Assembly: GCA_038496445.1 (NCBI GenBank)
Contig: JALMLS010000363.1
Span: 1 to 64,000 of the forward strand
Direction: 5' to 3'
DNA from: Trichosphaerium sp. ATCC 40318
Lineage: Eukaryota > Discosea > Flabellinia > Trichosidae
Length of the DNA stretch: 64,000 bases
Both the position numbers and the translations under genes were made by a program. The notes under the pieces are model-generated. The model did no database searches and was not told where the DNA came from. It saw only the letters and a list, made by a program, of their open reading frames with translations. Positions 1 through 12,661 of this stretch are shown piece after piece (position 1 is the first letter of the stretch; each line of letters begins with the position of its first letter).

Positions 1-3000
1 GTAATTGGTATATAGCTGCAAGGACGCGCATAATACCCTAAATAGCCTTTATCAGCATCATTGACAAAAATAGTTGATAAAAGTAGTTTTGTATTAATAC
101 GCACCATGACCCAAGGATTGGGTAGCTTAAAGTACTTTGAATTGACACAAGCAGCCTACAATCCATTGTGTTAGCACATAAATGAAAAAACCTTTACTAA
201 TAGACGTACAAGGATATGTCTTGTGAATGGAACAATAGCCACCATTGTCTTGTCTTTGCAAGAGTTGATTAAAATTTCCTAGCGGACAAAAAGTAAGTGC
301 ACGTGATTTCAACTAGTTTGTAATACCTTGAGTGGGAGTTGATTGTACTTGATTGGTATGTCTCTGGAGAGCGTTATGAGACCTAACCAACTTCCAAAGT
401 TCTTCAAAAGAGTTCTATCGGAAGCATCGGTTGCAGGAGTACCACGCTTGATGAGTTTTAAAGCTGCAGCATATGTTTTTTCTAGAATCTTTTTCTCGAG
501 CTCTTTGATGCTCAACTTCTCTACAAAACTCAAGTACGTCTTGTGAAAGTTATTTTGAGCACCAGCACGTTGTAGGACGAGGTAGTGCGCCAACCAATCA
601 TGATACTCAGGTAATAGTACTTCCTACAAATGCAAAGGTTAGCATTATACTCACAGATGGTTGTTGTAATGATACGGACCTTCATCTCTTTGACTTTGGT
701 ATCAACGTTGCCTTGTACCACATTATTGAAGATGAACTTAATCTTGTCGACTACATCTTCGGGTGGTACAAGAACATTCTCCACTTCTAGCTTACCAAGA
801 GGGCCATACGATGTATTCCACCTGGACTCAGGTGCTTGCGGTACACCATCGGTGGATGCCATGAGATCTTTGAACCCAGACATAGCAGGTGTGCGTGGTC
901 GCACAGGAGGTGGTTCGTGCACGTTGTTCTCAGTAGGCGGTACAGGTTCCGTGAACGCTTCTTTCTGGGGCATTGGCAGATTGCTCGTTGGTTCCACACG
1001 CTGTATAGGCTGTTCTGGCTTTGGTGCAGCAGGTTGAGCAAATCCGTTTAGTTGGTCTAAAACAACAAGGCGTTAGAACGACGGTTGAACCAACAACAAA
1101 AAGAAAAATCATACCATCACCTGGCATGCTTGAAGCATCTTGTCCATTTGATGCGGGCAAGTTTGGCATCTTAGCTTTTAAGTAATGAAATAGCTCTGGT
1201 TGGTGTTTCCGCAAGTGAGGTATCTGCAAAATATGGTGACAATATTGAGGCCATTCAGGTAATCTCCCTTGGAATTCTTTAACGGCTATCATACCAAAAG
1301 TAAACATCTTGCTTCCAGCAGGAGCCTAAAAATACCACTGTTAACAAAAAGCATGGTGTTGTAAACTAATAAACCTGAACGTACCTTCAGTGCCTCTAGT
1401 ACATAGCGTAGTGCTATACCAAGAGGTATATAGCTCACAAGTTGATGTTGAATCAAACTTCCGAAAAATACAGCTGTTATTTTGAGTTCCTTGTCAGGGT
1501 ACTTTGGGAAAAACCTTTTTGGTCACAAACATTAGCAACGAATGGAAGACAGGCTCCTGAAAACGAAAAGAATGTACCGATATTCATCAAATAAGTTGTG
1601 TATCATGCAAGCAAATATTTGTTGTTCTTCTGTAACTTGTGAGGCCTTGAATTGTTGCAACAATTTGATGAGCTCCTCAATTGTCATTTTTTCAGTGAAC
1701 ACACGCTGAAACAATTTGTTCGCGATTATCTCGATACGTTTAGGGAACGCCTGTTCAAAAACCAAAGTAAGTAACCAAGTCGAACAACGCACAATATAGG
1801 TTGTTGCGATTAATGGTAATTACAAATAGATACTAAGTTACATAGTTTAAAAAACAAACGATCGTCAACGGTTCATTCAACCGAGGAGAATCGCCGCGCA
1901 AATCACCTCGCAGATTCGCCATTATGCTCACATGTCTTTGTTTAGAGTGAGGTGAGCATAATGACCACCTGGTTGATTTAGGGGAGGATGAAATGCGCTT
2001 CATTTGTAATTACCAAATAACGCACGTCTTGTTTCAGAGGGAACGATTGGGGCACCTGGTCTGGAGGTAAATTTAGAGAGTTGAACTCTTCTAACTGCTC
2101 GGGTGTCATAAGGCTCACATTATCTTGGAGAGCGCTCATAAAACGTCGCATAATTTCATTAGTAAGCGCTCGTGTACCAGTTGCTAAATGCAAACAGTCA
2201 GTCAAAATCAATAAAAATTCAAATAAAATAACACAACGAAGGTTCACGCACATGCTTGTTGAATGCGGAGTTTGACATATTCTATTAGTCTTGAAATGAA
2301 AATGTCACCTCTGCTTCTGATCATCTCTTTTAACCACATGTCCAAATTCAAGTGGCCTCTTTGTGCTGCGAGAGAACCAAGCTCAAGCGAGAACAGAACG
2401 TTCGAAGAGGACTGGGCAAATGGTGAGCTGGATAAATGTAACGGTCACGAACCTCAAGAACTAGTTTAAGACCTTCCAATTCTTGTGCAATGTTTAATAT
2501 GCGCGATAACGTAGCTGCATCTTGTCTCCATGCCTGCATCATGCCGTTAATGAGCACAGATGATTCCATAGCCCAAAGCTTGCGAAGAACAACGCCAGAG
2601 CTTGGATGAGAAGGGGATAAGAACACAGGTAACAATGTTTGAATTATCTCCTCTCTAAGGGTATTAGATGGTCCTTCGGGCCTGGACTGTACTACGGCTA
2701 GCAACAAAACCTAATCGAGATTTAGCACCACTATGTTTCGTTTATACACGTACTTCTGGACACTGCTTTGCAGGGTACTCAAAAACAGATCTAACAGCAG
2801 CATAACGCTCATACGAAAGTGTAAGCAAAGTCTCAACAAGTGAGACAGATAACCAGTTCTGAAGAATGACAGCAGTCTTAGGGGAAACATTGAGGTGAAT
2901 ATCCAACGAAACCAACTTGGTAGGGGAGCACTGGAGGAGGTTGAATACTTCTGGAGGTGAATTTACGATCAACTTCAATAAGGATAGTTGGCCAGCAGTG

Positions 3001-4958
3001 TTCTTCCATATGTTGAAGAGCGCATCAGATGGAAATTGTTCCTTGAAGAATTACATTAATCACGGTTTCACCAATGTACAACCACCAAAAAAAAAATAAG
3101 ATACCTTAGTGCCTCGGTAATACGCTGTCATGATGAACTTGAGGCCAGTCATATCGGTCAAAATAAATTCTGGGTAATCTAAACTACGCATGATCTTTGG
3201 CCACGAAACTTGTCCACACTAACACATCCACGCAGTCAGTACACCGCAGACTGTAAAGTAAAAAAGCGTACCACATCATTAATGCCATCAGCAACGACAT
3301 TAGGATTCCAAGACTTTGCACCTTCTGAGCCAAAGCTGTCATACAAAGGCTTCGAGTTGTAGAGAGGTACTGAGGTTTTTGGATTGAGCGACATGACAGT
3401 ACGTGCCATCATGCCAATCAATATTGCCAACTTCGTCTCGTTAAGTGCGCCAAACTGCTGTAGTTGCTGCAATACATTCTTGAAAGCCTCTACAGATGCA
3501 GTAGCCTTGTATCCAAGATCCAATACAACCGCTGTGAACGAGTACGATCTCTTGAGCGCTTGAATAAATTCTCTATTGGCTTCTGGCTATTTTACCGTCT
3601 TAGATCGGGCTAAAATGACATGTGTACGTACACTATTGACTTGTTGAACCAAGCCTGGATTAGTTGACGTTGAGGGCATAACTAAAGGTAAAAGTTCCGG
3701 CGGCATGTTCAATACTGGGCTTCCACCAGCAGCATCCGGTACCATATACCACTTTTTAATGTGTTCTGTGGCCACTCTATATTCGTCTTGAAAGCCTTTA
3801 AAAAAAAAACTTAGCCTAACACAAGCGCCAACAAGAATGAGTGTTCCTCACCTGGTTCCGTCTTGAGGAAAGCCAAAAGGGAATGTATCATATTAGTAGA
3901 CAGTTTATCACGACACTTGTCAATCTCTAAGACGCTTTTCTTGAGCGTAAACCGACCTAAAGGAAAGTAAGACACAGCGTCACAATAAAAATAATTTATT
4001 TAAATTGCGCACCAAGCTCCATTAATTTTTGATTGGATGATTTCGCGAAACTGAGATGTAACAATACCACATGCGGTAGCGAGAGACCAAGATGCTGAGC
4101 AATGTCATTCAACTTCTCTTCAGTGAGGTGCATTGACGGGGCATGTCCTGAACGATTCCTGTTCTAGACAAACATATTAATGGATCACAAACCAACCAAC
4201 CGACTTTTTTAGAATAGTAAACGGGGTTTTTAGCAAAGGAGAAATTATATTCGCTGTGGAAAACCCAGAAACAAGAAAAACAAGAATTGAAACTGGAATA
4301 AAGCGCAATTGCGTTCGTACGCTTGGGTTGGTGCCAGGGAAGGCCATTTCGAATGATTGGCAAACCATTGATACAAAATTCGGCATAGCGTACAGTTGGT
4401 TCATAAAAAGAGCGAGAACCTGATCGTTTAAGTTAATAACAGTTGCAGTGTGGTCAAAAGAAAACGATTTTTTTTTTTTTTGTTCTTTGCAGAAATTTGA
4501 AACGTGGCGCCACCAACGCATCCAGTTATGTCGGCGTAGAGTAATTGTGAGGGTAAAACAATAAAATCGTTTCAACGATGCAAATACTCATTGCAAAAGA
4601 TTCCGAGCGATGTGGGGTAATTGATATAGCAAGACACTCATGTACCTGACTCCGTGCTTGATCTTTGCCAGACCTGTCCTTGAAGTCCACGAATGACAAT
4701 AAGGTCCCAACAATGTAAACCAATGTATCATCTCCATATTGTCGAACCAACTAAACGTGTTTGTGGGCGTTGATGCATCGTACTAGTTATCACACGCAGA
4801 AGGCGTTTAAACGCCATCCTGAGTGAAAGAACAGAAGCACGCACGTTGGTAAGCTCTACCGCGTATTGCTTCGCGTTGTTATTTGTCAACTCAGCTACAT
4901 AGTGGCGAATTTGCGTCGCTACGATGTTTGATATGGTGTTGCCTGAGCTTCTAAACAT
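1..4958 (-). CDS. CNOT1: CNOT1, scaffold subunit of the CCR4-NOT deadenylase complex (5' part; 3' end outside window)
   Basis: Multi-exon gene read leftwards from an ATG at 4958; it runs off the left edge, so only the N-terminal to central part is present. CNOT1 is the cytoplasmic scaffold that holds the deadenylases and recruits mRNA-specific adaptors. Seen here: the N-terminal HEAT region (for example [19 protein letters not shown] near 2450-2520); a segment matching the TTP-binding helical domain (1540-1790, with [14 protein letters not shown] and [11 protein letters not shown]); the 'EWPQYCHHI' connector (1215-1310); and the start of the CAF1-binding MIF4G domain ([16 protein letters not shown] near 740). 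MIF4G continues through [18 protein letters not shown] (near 380) to LPNPWVM at about 110, where another intron begins. Order and spacing agree with animal CNOT1. The intron-exon map is inferred by eye, and the stretch 1860-1980 is not firmly resolved. Confidence 0.93.
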
Positions 4959-5241
4959 TTTTTATCTTGGGGTCGTATACGTTGTTAATTCTCACGACCA
5001 CACTCTAGTAATGTATGCGCTTACCACGCGCACATCGGCTGTTGTTTAAACGCCTGCGAAATTGTTTTACAGCAACAATAAGTTTAACTGTTTAAGTCGA
5101 CCCAAAAATTAATACAATACATTTACACAAGTGCCATCCATAAATAATCGTCTTATTTACGGAGGTAATCAACTATCAGCCAAGTAATTTGCGGTGATAC
5201 AAATAATCTTTTAAATTGGATGGTGCACGCTATTGTTGGTT
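4959..5241. promoter_or_regulatory. Divergent promoter region between CNOT1 and the VPS9-domain gene
   Basis: This 283-base spacer separates two divergently starting genes and must hold both promoters. It contains no convincing ORF. No TATA-like element could be fixed with confidence. Confidence 0.4.
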
Positions 5242-7814
5242 ATGAGTGAATCAGATTTACCCGTTGTAACAACACCGCCGATGCGCCCTCGTAGCGACAA
5301 ATGGCAGCGCGGACGAACGCGGGACTTTATTTATAACACCAGCAGACCCACTGAGCCGAATGCAAGGTATTTGCGTATTATTGTTTATTTGTATTTTCCT
5401 AACACGCTGTCAGACCCACTAGAGTGCGTGGTGAGAGTATTGGCATTGCAAGGAGAGACAGCGCGAGCGCCAGACCGCACGTTAGCGAAAGCATACCAAT
5501 CGACTCTAGTAGAACGCGCATTCGTTCCTCTGTTGTGACAGCAACCAGTCCCCCTCAACGAAGAGGTGTTATGTCAATCCCACCACTATCGGTATACATT
5601 TGGCATCTTTGCCAAAACGCAGTTATTTACCTTTTTTAGCATGCCAACTCAGCCGCGTTTTTATTGCGCTCACCGCCGCCTCTCAGATTTGCTAGCCCAA
5701 AACTGGCTAGGTATGTCAAATGACGTGAAAAAAAAAAATTAGTCGGTAGAACATGTCAATAACAGCTTGTATTAGATCCCAAGGAGCAATTCAAATGTCA
5801 CCTCAACGCGCGAAAACCAAATCAGCTCCTATTAGCGTCACTGGTAGTGTAAAAGAAGGCTACACTATTTCATATTTTGGTCAAGAACCGAGAATGGCTG
5901 TCAGTGGCCCAGAAGAGACAATGTCGCCATTGTTGAAGAAGAAGCAAAACAATAAGCTGATGCAACAGGTACTAAAAAAAAAACTGCGGAGGGTTCTAGT
6001 TGTTAGCTGCTGGGTTAATCTTGTTTTTTTTTATTTCCTGTTTTTACATTTGGGCAAATGACACGTCTACACAATTACCATGAGATTGACGTGTAATTGT
6101 ACGCAGGTTGAAAAATATTTGGGTGTGTTGAAGGGTAGACTGTCTATTAAGTTCCAAGACAAGAACGATCTGATTCAAGAGCTGACAACGCTTCGTGAGG
6201 AGAACAAGAATATACTGCTTGAACTCTCGAACCGTGCGAATAGAACTCTTATAATGAGGTGAGTCGTGCATGCATCTGCTACAGAACTCCTCATTGATGA
6301 TTGTGCATTAGATATCGTGATTTGGCAAAAGTAAAACAATTGCGTGCTGAAAGTCGTGTAAGGTCAGTTTCGTCACGTCACAATTTTGTAGCAGTAGGCG
6401 CTTATTAGCTTTCTAGATTAGCAGAAGCATCTATTGAAGCTATTTCATCTAAAGTTGCGAATGTGAATGCAATCATCACTGCTTGGCGTAGCGGCAAACC
6501 AAAACCTAACATTCAAATATATCCGCATTTTTATGTCAGTGTAAAGGGTAACGTGATATACTTGTTATGATAAGCTAATATTTTTATGCATAGATATATG
6601 CAAGAAGCATGATGAGTATAGAAAAGCGCATTACTCTCTGAGGGTACGTGAATAAGGTGATGATTACAAACTTGAATTTCTGACTTTTTGGTTGCTCTGT
6701 TTAGTGCCTGAATATACAAGTCAAATTAGTACACAGACAGTACGTACTTGTTGCCGCTCGCGTAACACCTATGCGATCACAAAGGACGCGAAGCAAAGTG
6801 TTAAAGAGCATACTGGCCGCATCACCACCCATGTCAGAGAGTAGACCTCATTGTCCAGAGGCCTACAATCTACAAATGGACTTTGATCAGTTCATATTTG
6901 ATAGTGCTTATCCTGAAGGCATGTGTTTTATCGTGTAACGTTATTTTTAGTTGCTAAGATTGTTGTAGGAAAGCAACTTAAATTCCTTTTTGGGCAACTT
7001 GAGACGAGTATAGCGTCTGTTCAACCACAAGAGATAATATCATTCCTTGAAGGCATGGTTAACACGATAATTTCAGGTAAAACTACATGAGCTCTCGTTT
7101 GATGTTTTTTAACCTTTGTTAGATCACTCCATCGCTACAGAAGAGTTTGAGCGTGTTTATCTTTATCTCGAACGCTCAGTATTTCCTAAAATTCAGAACC
7201 AACTATTGAAAATAACGTGCATTGATACTGTAGACTTTGATGAGCACAATGAGATGTTTTTGCAAGGTTTGAGATTAATGTCAGTCCATTTCCACTACTT
7301 ACTTTGTACAGGTCAAGCTCACTTACGAGCGCAACCCGTTAGTTCATATGGTATACCTTCTGTACTTGAAAATCCTCCAGAGCTTTTCGCCTCAGCGATT
7401 GATACGTTATCCTATTTATCCTATCAGACAGTGCGTAACAAAACATTATTTATTTCAAAAGGAACTAATTTTATTCATCTCAGTGCCCTTGTGATATTGC
7501 GTACGTAATGGCAGATGCTTTGGATAAGATAGCAACAGTGGCTCAAGACAAAGAAGGACCCCTAGGTACGCCGAATAAAAAAATGAACAATTTGTAGCTA
7601 CAAATGTCTAACTTTGCGATTAGGTGCTGATGTACTATTTCCTATTGTTCTATTTTGTTTGACACAATCAGAGACTTTGTGCCTTCAAGAGACTTTATTT
7701 ATTGTCAAGAATTTTTCGAGCTCAGCTGAATGCCGTGGTCCTCTGGGATACAGTGTAGCGACAGTTGATGCTGCAGCTTCCCATATAAAAGTTGCCCTAG
7801 ACGAGGCTACGTAA
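5242..7814 (+). CDS. VPS9-domain protein, probable Rab5-family guanine nucleotide exchange factor
   Basis: Multi-exon gene of roughly 600 residues. The N-terminal part (ATG 5242, exons to about 5960) is Ser/Arg/Pro-rich and probably disordered. A coiled-coil segment follows (6100-6500, for example FQDKNDLIQELTTLREENK). The C-terminal third is a VPS9 domain: a helical lead-in (FERVYLYLERSVFPKIQNQL, near 7150), the exon ending PCDIAYVMADALDKIATVAQ (7480-7560), and the diagnostic GADVLFPIVLFCL block (7620) with the distal ...GPLGYSVATVDAAASHI (7740-7790). In the family, the conserved Asp of 'GAD' and the Tyr of 'GY' contact the Rab GTPase. The role in endosomal Rab activation is inferred from the domain; no other catalytic domain is visible. 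Stop TAA at 7812-7814. Some N-terminal exon joins are my reconstruction. Confidence 0.82.
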
Positions 7815-8482
7815 TGGCAGAATTGTAACAGCTAGGGTGGACCTGTTTATTGGGTTTTACTTGGTTTTTAACATCAACCAACGTGGGAGCTGCTTAGCAA
7901 GAAGAGCAACACCCTGTATGATGCGCCTCAAAAGGTGCAGCGTGTCGGAAACTTGTCAAAACGAGTAGCATTGATATCGTTCAACGCGGAGAAGAGAAGT
8001 CAGCACAGTTAAGAGATATTTGTTGATGGAGTGCAGATTATGAGATGAATAAAAATATTATTGGGCACTATCTACGCGTTGTCTTATTTGCTGTGCAGTT
8101 CTTGCTGTATTTATATGTGACTAAAGTGATGTCTCGTATTTAACAATAATTTGTAGAATGACCCAAGATATGTTGCACTTAATAAAAGCTCTGATAGCTT
8201 CAAGCAAGTATTGTACAGGGCAGGTGAGTGATGTAAGCCACCTACTGCTATAACTTCGGAGAATGAAGAAGACTGCAACGGACAACTCCAAAGGTATTGG
8301 AGGTCTACAAAACAACTGTGACACCGATTTTAAGACTGAAAACTTGAATACTACTTTTCCATTGATGGTCTTTACAAAAGTGCTTTGTCTTGGACCAGAA
8401 TCTGTAACGTGTCCGTGCTCTTAAGAAACATATTGACTTTCGGTTATCTCTTGTACCGTTATTTAACCCTGTTCAACTAAAT
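7815..8482. other. Unresolved spacer with coding-like fragments
   Basis: No complete gene could be assembled here. Two plus-strand stretches look protein-like. One around 7890-8010 reads KKSNTLYDAPQKVQRVGN and continues to a stop. The other, at about 8153-8219, sits between a good acceptor (TTTGTAG) and donor (GTGAGT) and reads NDPRYVALNKSSDSFKQVLY. They could be exons of a small gene, alternative 3' exons of the VPS9 gene, or decayed coding sequence. Confidence 0.25.
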
Positions 8483-8976
8483 ATGTCGAACGGTTCGAAC
8501 AAGATTGAGCTCCCACTGGTACATGATGAGCTCTTGTCTTCTGACATGGAGGTTCTATCGTTCTCTTCAGAAGATGTTTCAACGCATAGTGGTTTCTCCC
8601 TGTACCTTGATGTGCCCTCTTCCGACGAGGAAGCAGATCCGGTATCTAACGATACATATAGCGCTCTGAAAGCATTACAATGCGAAGGTGTGCTCTACAA
8701 AATATACCCTTGAATTTACCTTTTGGGCGTTACTCATTGCCTAAAGCTCACCTTTACACAGCCGATGTAACTGAAGCTGCCGAGCTACGCAAAACAGTTT
8801 GTGAGCAACTTGAACATGTGTTTGCTCAGCTTCAACAATATAAACTGGACCCCGAAGACCCACAAAATACATTAGCATGGTTTGGCTACGATTTCTACTT
8901 GAGAATTTACTCACTTAATTGTTGTAGGGTGGTGAACCTAAATAAGTTTGCGCAGTCCTTGCATACTACTGATTAG
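8483..8976 (+). CDS. Small hypothetical protein
   Basis: Two exons give about 145 residues. Exon 1 starts at ATG 8483 and is acidic and serine-rich (VPSSDEEADPVSND). An intron with donor GTGTGC near 8690 and acceptor AAAG near 8736 joins ...LQCE to AHLYTADVTEAAELRKTVCE. The second exon is helical and charged and runs to the stop at 8974-8976. A further intron close to the C-terminus is possible near 8920, where TTGTAG occurs. I do not recognise the family. No signal peptide or membrane span is seen, so the product is probably soluble. Confidence 0.5.
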
Positions 8977-9178
8977 TTGCCCAGCGCATCGGCTGATACT
9001 GCCCAATAAATGTCCTTTGTGTAACCTTTGACACATTCATATTGAGTCCTGATTGTCCGTTGTCGTGCCATTTCTATAATTTTCTTAGGAGTCTTAGGAA
9101 ACCAACTTACGACAACAACTGTTAAGTGAATTTCAGTACAAAAACCAAATAGTATGCTCCCACAAACTGAAAATTGGG

Positions 9179-10834
9179 ATGAAAACCATTTGTAACACAG
9201 TATTGCGTAATACAGGGCATGCTCTGTGGGTATTTGCGCTGCTTCTGCTTATTTATTTTACAATAACAACGAAAAGCTTTGTTTTGGCTCTCATTACGTG
9301 TTTATATGCGATTGCGCTGGTAAAAAACGTATTTAGCCAAAAGGTACACAATCTTATTTACACAACACCAATACGCGTAGAAACGCACTCCCACGTTCAA
9401 AAAACCCCGTGTGATAGTACTTGGAGCCGGTTTTGCCGGTCTCACTGTGGCTAACGCCTTAAACAAGGTAAAATATGTTTAAATACATAATTCATCGTAT
9501 TGTAGAACATTTTTGAGGTCATTGTAATTGACAAACGTCAGCATTTTGAATTTACACCAAGTGTTCTCCGTGTGAGTGTATATCCATCAATGGCATCGAG
9601 ATTGCAGGTACATTCATAGCTTTCTGAGCACGTGACTTACGTTTGTTTTTTTTTTAGGTGCCTTTTTCAAAGTTTCTGCAATGTCAATACATTCAATCTG
9701 GCGTGGCATCAATGGATCAGTCACGAGTTATCTTAGACAATGGAGATACAATTTGTTACGATTATGCCGTGATAGCAACTGGCTCGAGCTACAGTACAGA
9801 AGGTATACAGATACATGTACCACCTCTGGTTTCTGATGGTTTTTCTTCAGGGTGCATGGAACATCTCGTCTCACCACAAACAGGAACGAGTTTGGCGCAA
9901 CAAGCTAATATGCTACGATCAGCTAGATCAGTATTGATAGTAGGAGGTGCGTTAGAAATGAGGTGACATCAAAAAGTGTAACTCATACAAAAGGTGGCAT
10001 TGTTGGCGTAGAACTTGCTGCAGAGATTGTGACTGCGATGCCTGATAAAGACGTCTCCATTGTTCATAGTCACTCAAAATTGATGCCACGCATCCCTGAA
10101 AGAGCCTCAACATACGCAGAATCCTTTCTACGTCGGCACAGTACGCTAAAAAATGATGAAACCAAAAGCTAACTTAAGCCAGATGTTAAGCTCTACTTGG
10201 ACCAAAAAGTCGTCAAAGCAGATAACACTACGTTCCATACCAACACTGGTGCAGTCATTGATTGTGATATCGCCTTTGGTTGCGCTGTAAAAAAGCCATG
10301 TTCAGAATTTATTCATCTTGCAGGCACTATTCCATCTTCTAGTTCCTCTAAATAAACGTTTGACAATGTCTAGGTGCTAAGGACGCGCGAGGGTATGTAT
10401 GTGTGAATTCTTTCCTGCAAGTTGCTGGCACACAAAAAAATGTGTTTGCGTGTGGTGATATTGCGTCCATCGAAGAGGAGAAGCTGGCACAATCCGCTGA
10501 AATTCAAGGGCACGTAGTCGCATCCAATATAACGTACGTGCCCAGAACTTGTAGCGTACCTAATTAGACGGATAGGGCCTTGCAAGAAGAGCTCCCTGAG
10601 TCAATGAAAACTTACAACGCTGTTGATCGGATTGTCGTTATTTCTCTCGGGATGTTTGATGGTACGCTCGTATGGGGCGATTTTATTCTGCAAGGAACTG
10701 TGTTGCGTCTTATCTCAGTAATTTTAAAGCCTTTGATTGAAATCAAAACACTCATGCCGCTGTGGGGGCGCTGTGCCGTACGTTGGGCATTTTGTTGTAA
10801 TGGCACACGCGTAGAAAAGGAAGTTGAAGTGTGA
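9179..10834 (+). CDS. FSP1/AIFM2-like NAD(P)H-dependent flavoprotein oxidoreductase, membrane-anchored
   Basis: Eight or so exons. The first exon (ATG 9179) encodes two hydrophobic stretches (ALWVFALLLLIYFTI and LALITCLYAIALV) that should anchor the protein in a membrane. The FAD-binding Rossmann motif PRVIVLGAGFAGLTVANAL follows (9410-9470, after an intron at 9343-9379). Next come KRQHFEFTPSVLRV, the YDYAVIATGSSY block (9755-9800), the NADH-binding motif VLIVGGGIVGVELAAEIV (formed across the intron at about 9948-9992), and the second FAD motif NVFACGDIAS (10440-10470). The order matches the FSP1/AMID and NDH-2 family, which pass electrons from NAD(P)H to quinones. In FSP1 this protects membranes from lipid peroxidation. 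The substrate is inferred. The C-terminal exon is in frame to TGA at 10832-10834. A haem peroxidase gene follows 370 bases downstream. Confidence 0.82.
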
Positions 10835-11204
10835 ACTTGATCCGGGAAAACAAATTGTACAAAATAAAAGTGTAGTGTAACAATAGAAAGTTGTCTATTT
10901 CCATGTGAGTTTCACGTGTAAAAACGGGTCGATTTATTTACTGTTTCTCGCGCTAGCAGTAACAAAAGTTTTTTTTACCGCAATTGATTAGGAACGCCTA
11001 CCAATCTACCACAAACGCATATAAAGTACCACACAACCACAATGGGTATTTTTAACTAAATCTCCGTGGGGTCACTTCCTTTTGCGAAAGACGCATTGTA
11101 AAACTAAACAACACGCGTAGAAGAGAACGCTAAGAAGGCTAAAACAGTATTAAGTTTTTTCTGTTCTCACAATCGCTTAAATCTACCATTCTTCTACACT
11201 CACT
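10835..11204. other. Spacer between the flavoprotein and peroxidase genes
   Basis: AT-rich intergenic DNA with the 3' end of the upstream gene (AATAAA-like motif at 10862) and the promoter of the peroxidase gene. One CACGTG palindrome lies near 10913. No further gene is seen. Confidence 0.5.
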
Positions 11205-12363
11205 ATGACTGACGTAGCAGCATACAAAAAAGCATACACTGCCCTTCGCGCTTTGGTAAAGGGTTCGTAGTAAAAAGGAGAAAATTGAGTTCAAGTATTA
11301 ATTTTCTTTTAGCCAAAGGATGTGGTCCAATCCTCGTACGTTTGGCTTGGCATGACGCCGGCACTTTCTGTAAGAATTCTGGAACAGGTGGTGCTAATGC
11401 TACTATGCGCCATGCTCCTGAAGCTGGCCACGGTTGTAACAATGGGTACGCGAAGCAACAACTTTATCCTAGTGACTGCTAACGCGCCACAGTCTTAACA
11501 TTGCTCGTGATCTACTAGCTGAGCTTAAGAAAGAATACCCAACCATCACATGTACGCTCCCTATCCATTTGAAAGCAACTAAAACCTACTAGTGGCTGAC
11601 TTCTGGCAACTCGCTGCTGTCGCCGCTGTTGCTGAGATGGGCGGCCCTAACGTCGTTTTCAGACCTGGTAGAAGTGATCAACCAGTACGTATTTTAAATT
11701 CCAAAAAGAAAAAATAAATTACGAACTCGGCTTGTTACGCCGTAATACGATCGTAAATACCTCGTACAGTACCATACTAATGCGTTCTTGCAGGAAGACA
11801 AGTGCACACCTGACGGTCGCTTGCCTGACGGCGATAAGGGTGCTGACCACATTCGCTGCATCTTCGGTAGAATGGGATTTGACGACAAAGATATGGTAGC
11901 CCTCTCTGGCGCCCACACTTTGGGGTACGATTTTTTTTTTTTTTTTGTTTTTTTTCATCACTTTTTGGTAAATTTGCTCATCTTTTACTTAGTCGTTGTA
12001 ACGCCGACCGTTCCGGTTTCGTTGGACCATGGACCGCTGAACCACTCAAGTTCGACAACAGCTACTTCACCTCTCTATTTGATGAGACATGGGTAAAAAA
12101 TGAGTCAGCAAAACAATTGCAATACAAAGATTCTACTGGAAAGTTGATGATGCTCGAGACCGATTTGGCACTCACCAAGGACCCTAAATTCAAGGTCTTT
12201 GCTGAGAAATACGCCAAGAGCCAAGCTGATTTCTTCGCTGACTTTGCTGTTGCTTTCCAAAAATTGCAAGAGCTCGGTAACGCTAAGGTACACAACAACA
12301 TTTTTTTTTATACGTGAACTAACTGTTTGTGCTTTTTAGCTCGGAGAACCTATTGCTTTTTAA
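11205..12363 (+). CDS. Class I haem peroxidase, ascorbate peroxidase type
   Basis: About 245-250 residues in six or so exons, close to the usual length of cytosolic ascorbate peroxidases. No targeting sequence is seen after ATG 11205. The distal haem site [12 protein letters not shown] (11335-11370) carries the catalytic Arg and His. The proximal-histidine motif ALSGAHTLG lies at 11900-11925. After an intron, the [18 protein letters not shown] block (12017-12065) contains the conserved Trp of class I peroxidases. The C-terminal [13 protein letters not shown]...[12 protein letters not shown] pattern is typical of ascorbate peroxidase and cytochrome c peroxidase. The protein reduces H2O2; whether ascorbate or cytochrome c is the donor cannot be decided by eye. 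Stop TAA at 12361-12363. Confidence 0.9.
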
Positions 12364-12661
12364 AAAAGTATCCAGATCTTTTGCATTGAGACAATAAAGC
12401 CCTTTATTATTTTTGCCCAAACCCTGTCGTTTATTCTTTCGTACTCACGTGATCGCGCGGTAAATAGCCTTTTTTCAACACCAACTTTTTGAGGAACAAT
12501 ATTAATTAATTCTCTAAGTACCCCTTATTAACCACCTGAGTCCAAATGTCGCTTTTTTGAACTATGTATCTTCATTCTAGATTTTTATCGGGTTTGTAAA
12601 TCCGCAATAACCGGACTTAACCCCACGTGGCTTGCCGGTTTGTGCACAATTACCTAACACA
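12364..12661. other. Spacer between the peroxidase and kinase genes
   Basis: Intergenic DNA holding an AATAAA polyadenylation-like signal at about 12394 for the peroxidase gene and two CACGTG motifs (near 12447 and 12625). Nothing else is seen. Confidence 0.4.

Noticed and set aside
1860-1980. Inverted-repeat-like GC-rich stretch as a mobile element end
   Set aside because: It lies within CNOT1, with TATGCTCAC and GTGAGCATA separated by a short loop. It is probably an intron or coding hairpin; no transposase or target duplication is seen.
9179-10834. Mitochondrial NDH-2 as the identity of the flavoprotein
   Set aside because: NDH-2 shares the two dinucleotide folds, but the two N-terminal hydrophobic stretches and the closing motifs fit FSP1/AIFM2 better. 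It is not excluded.
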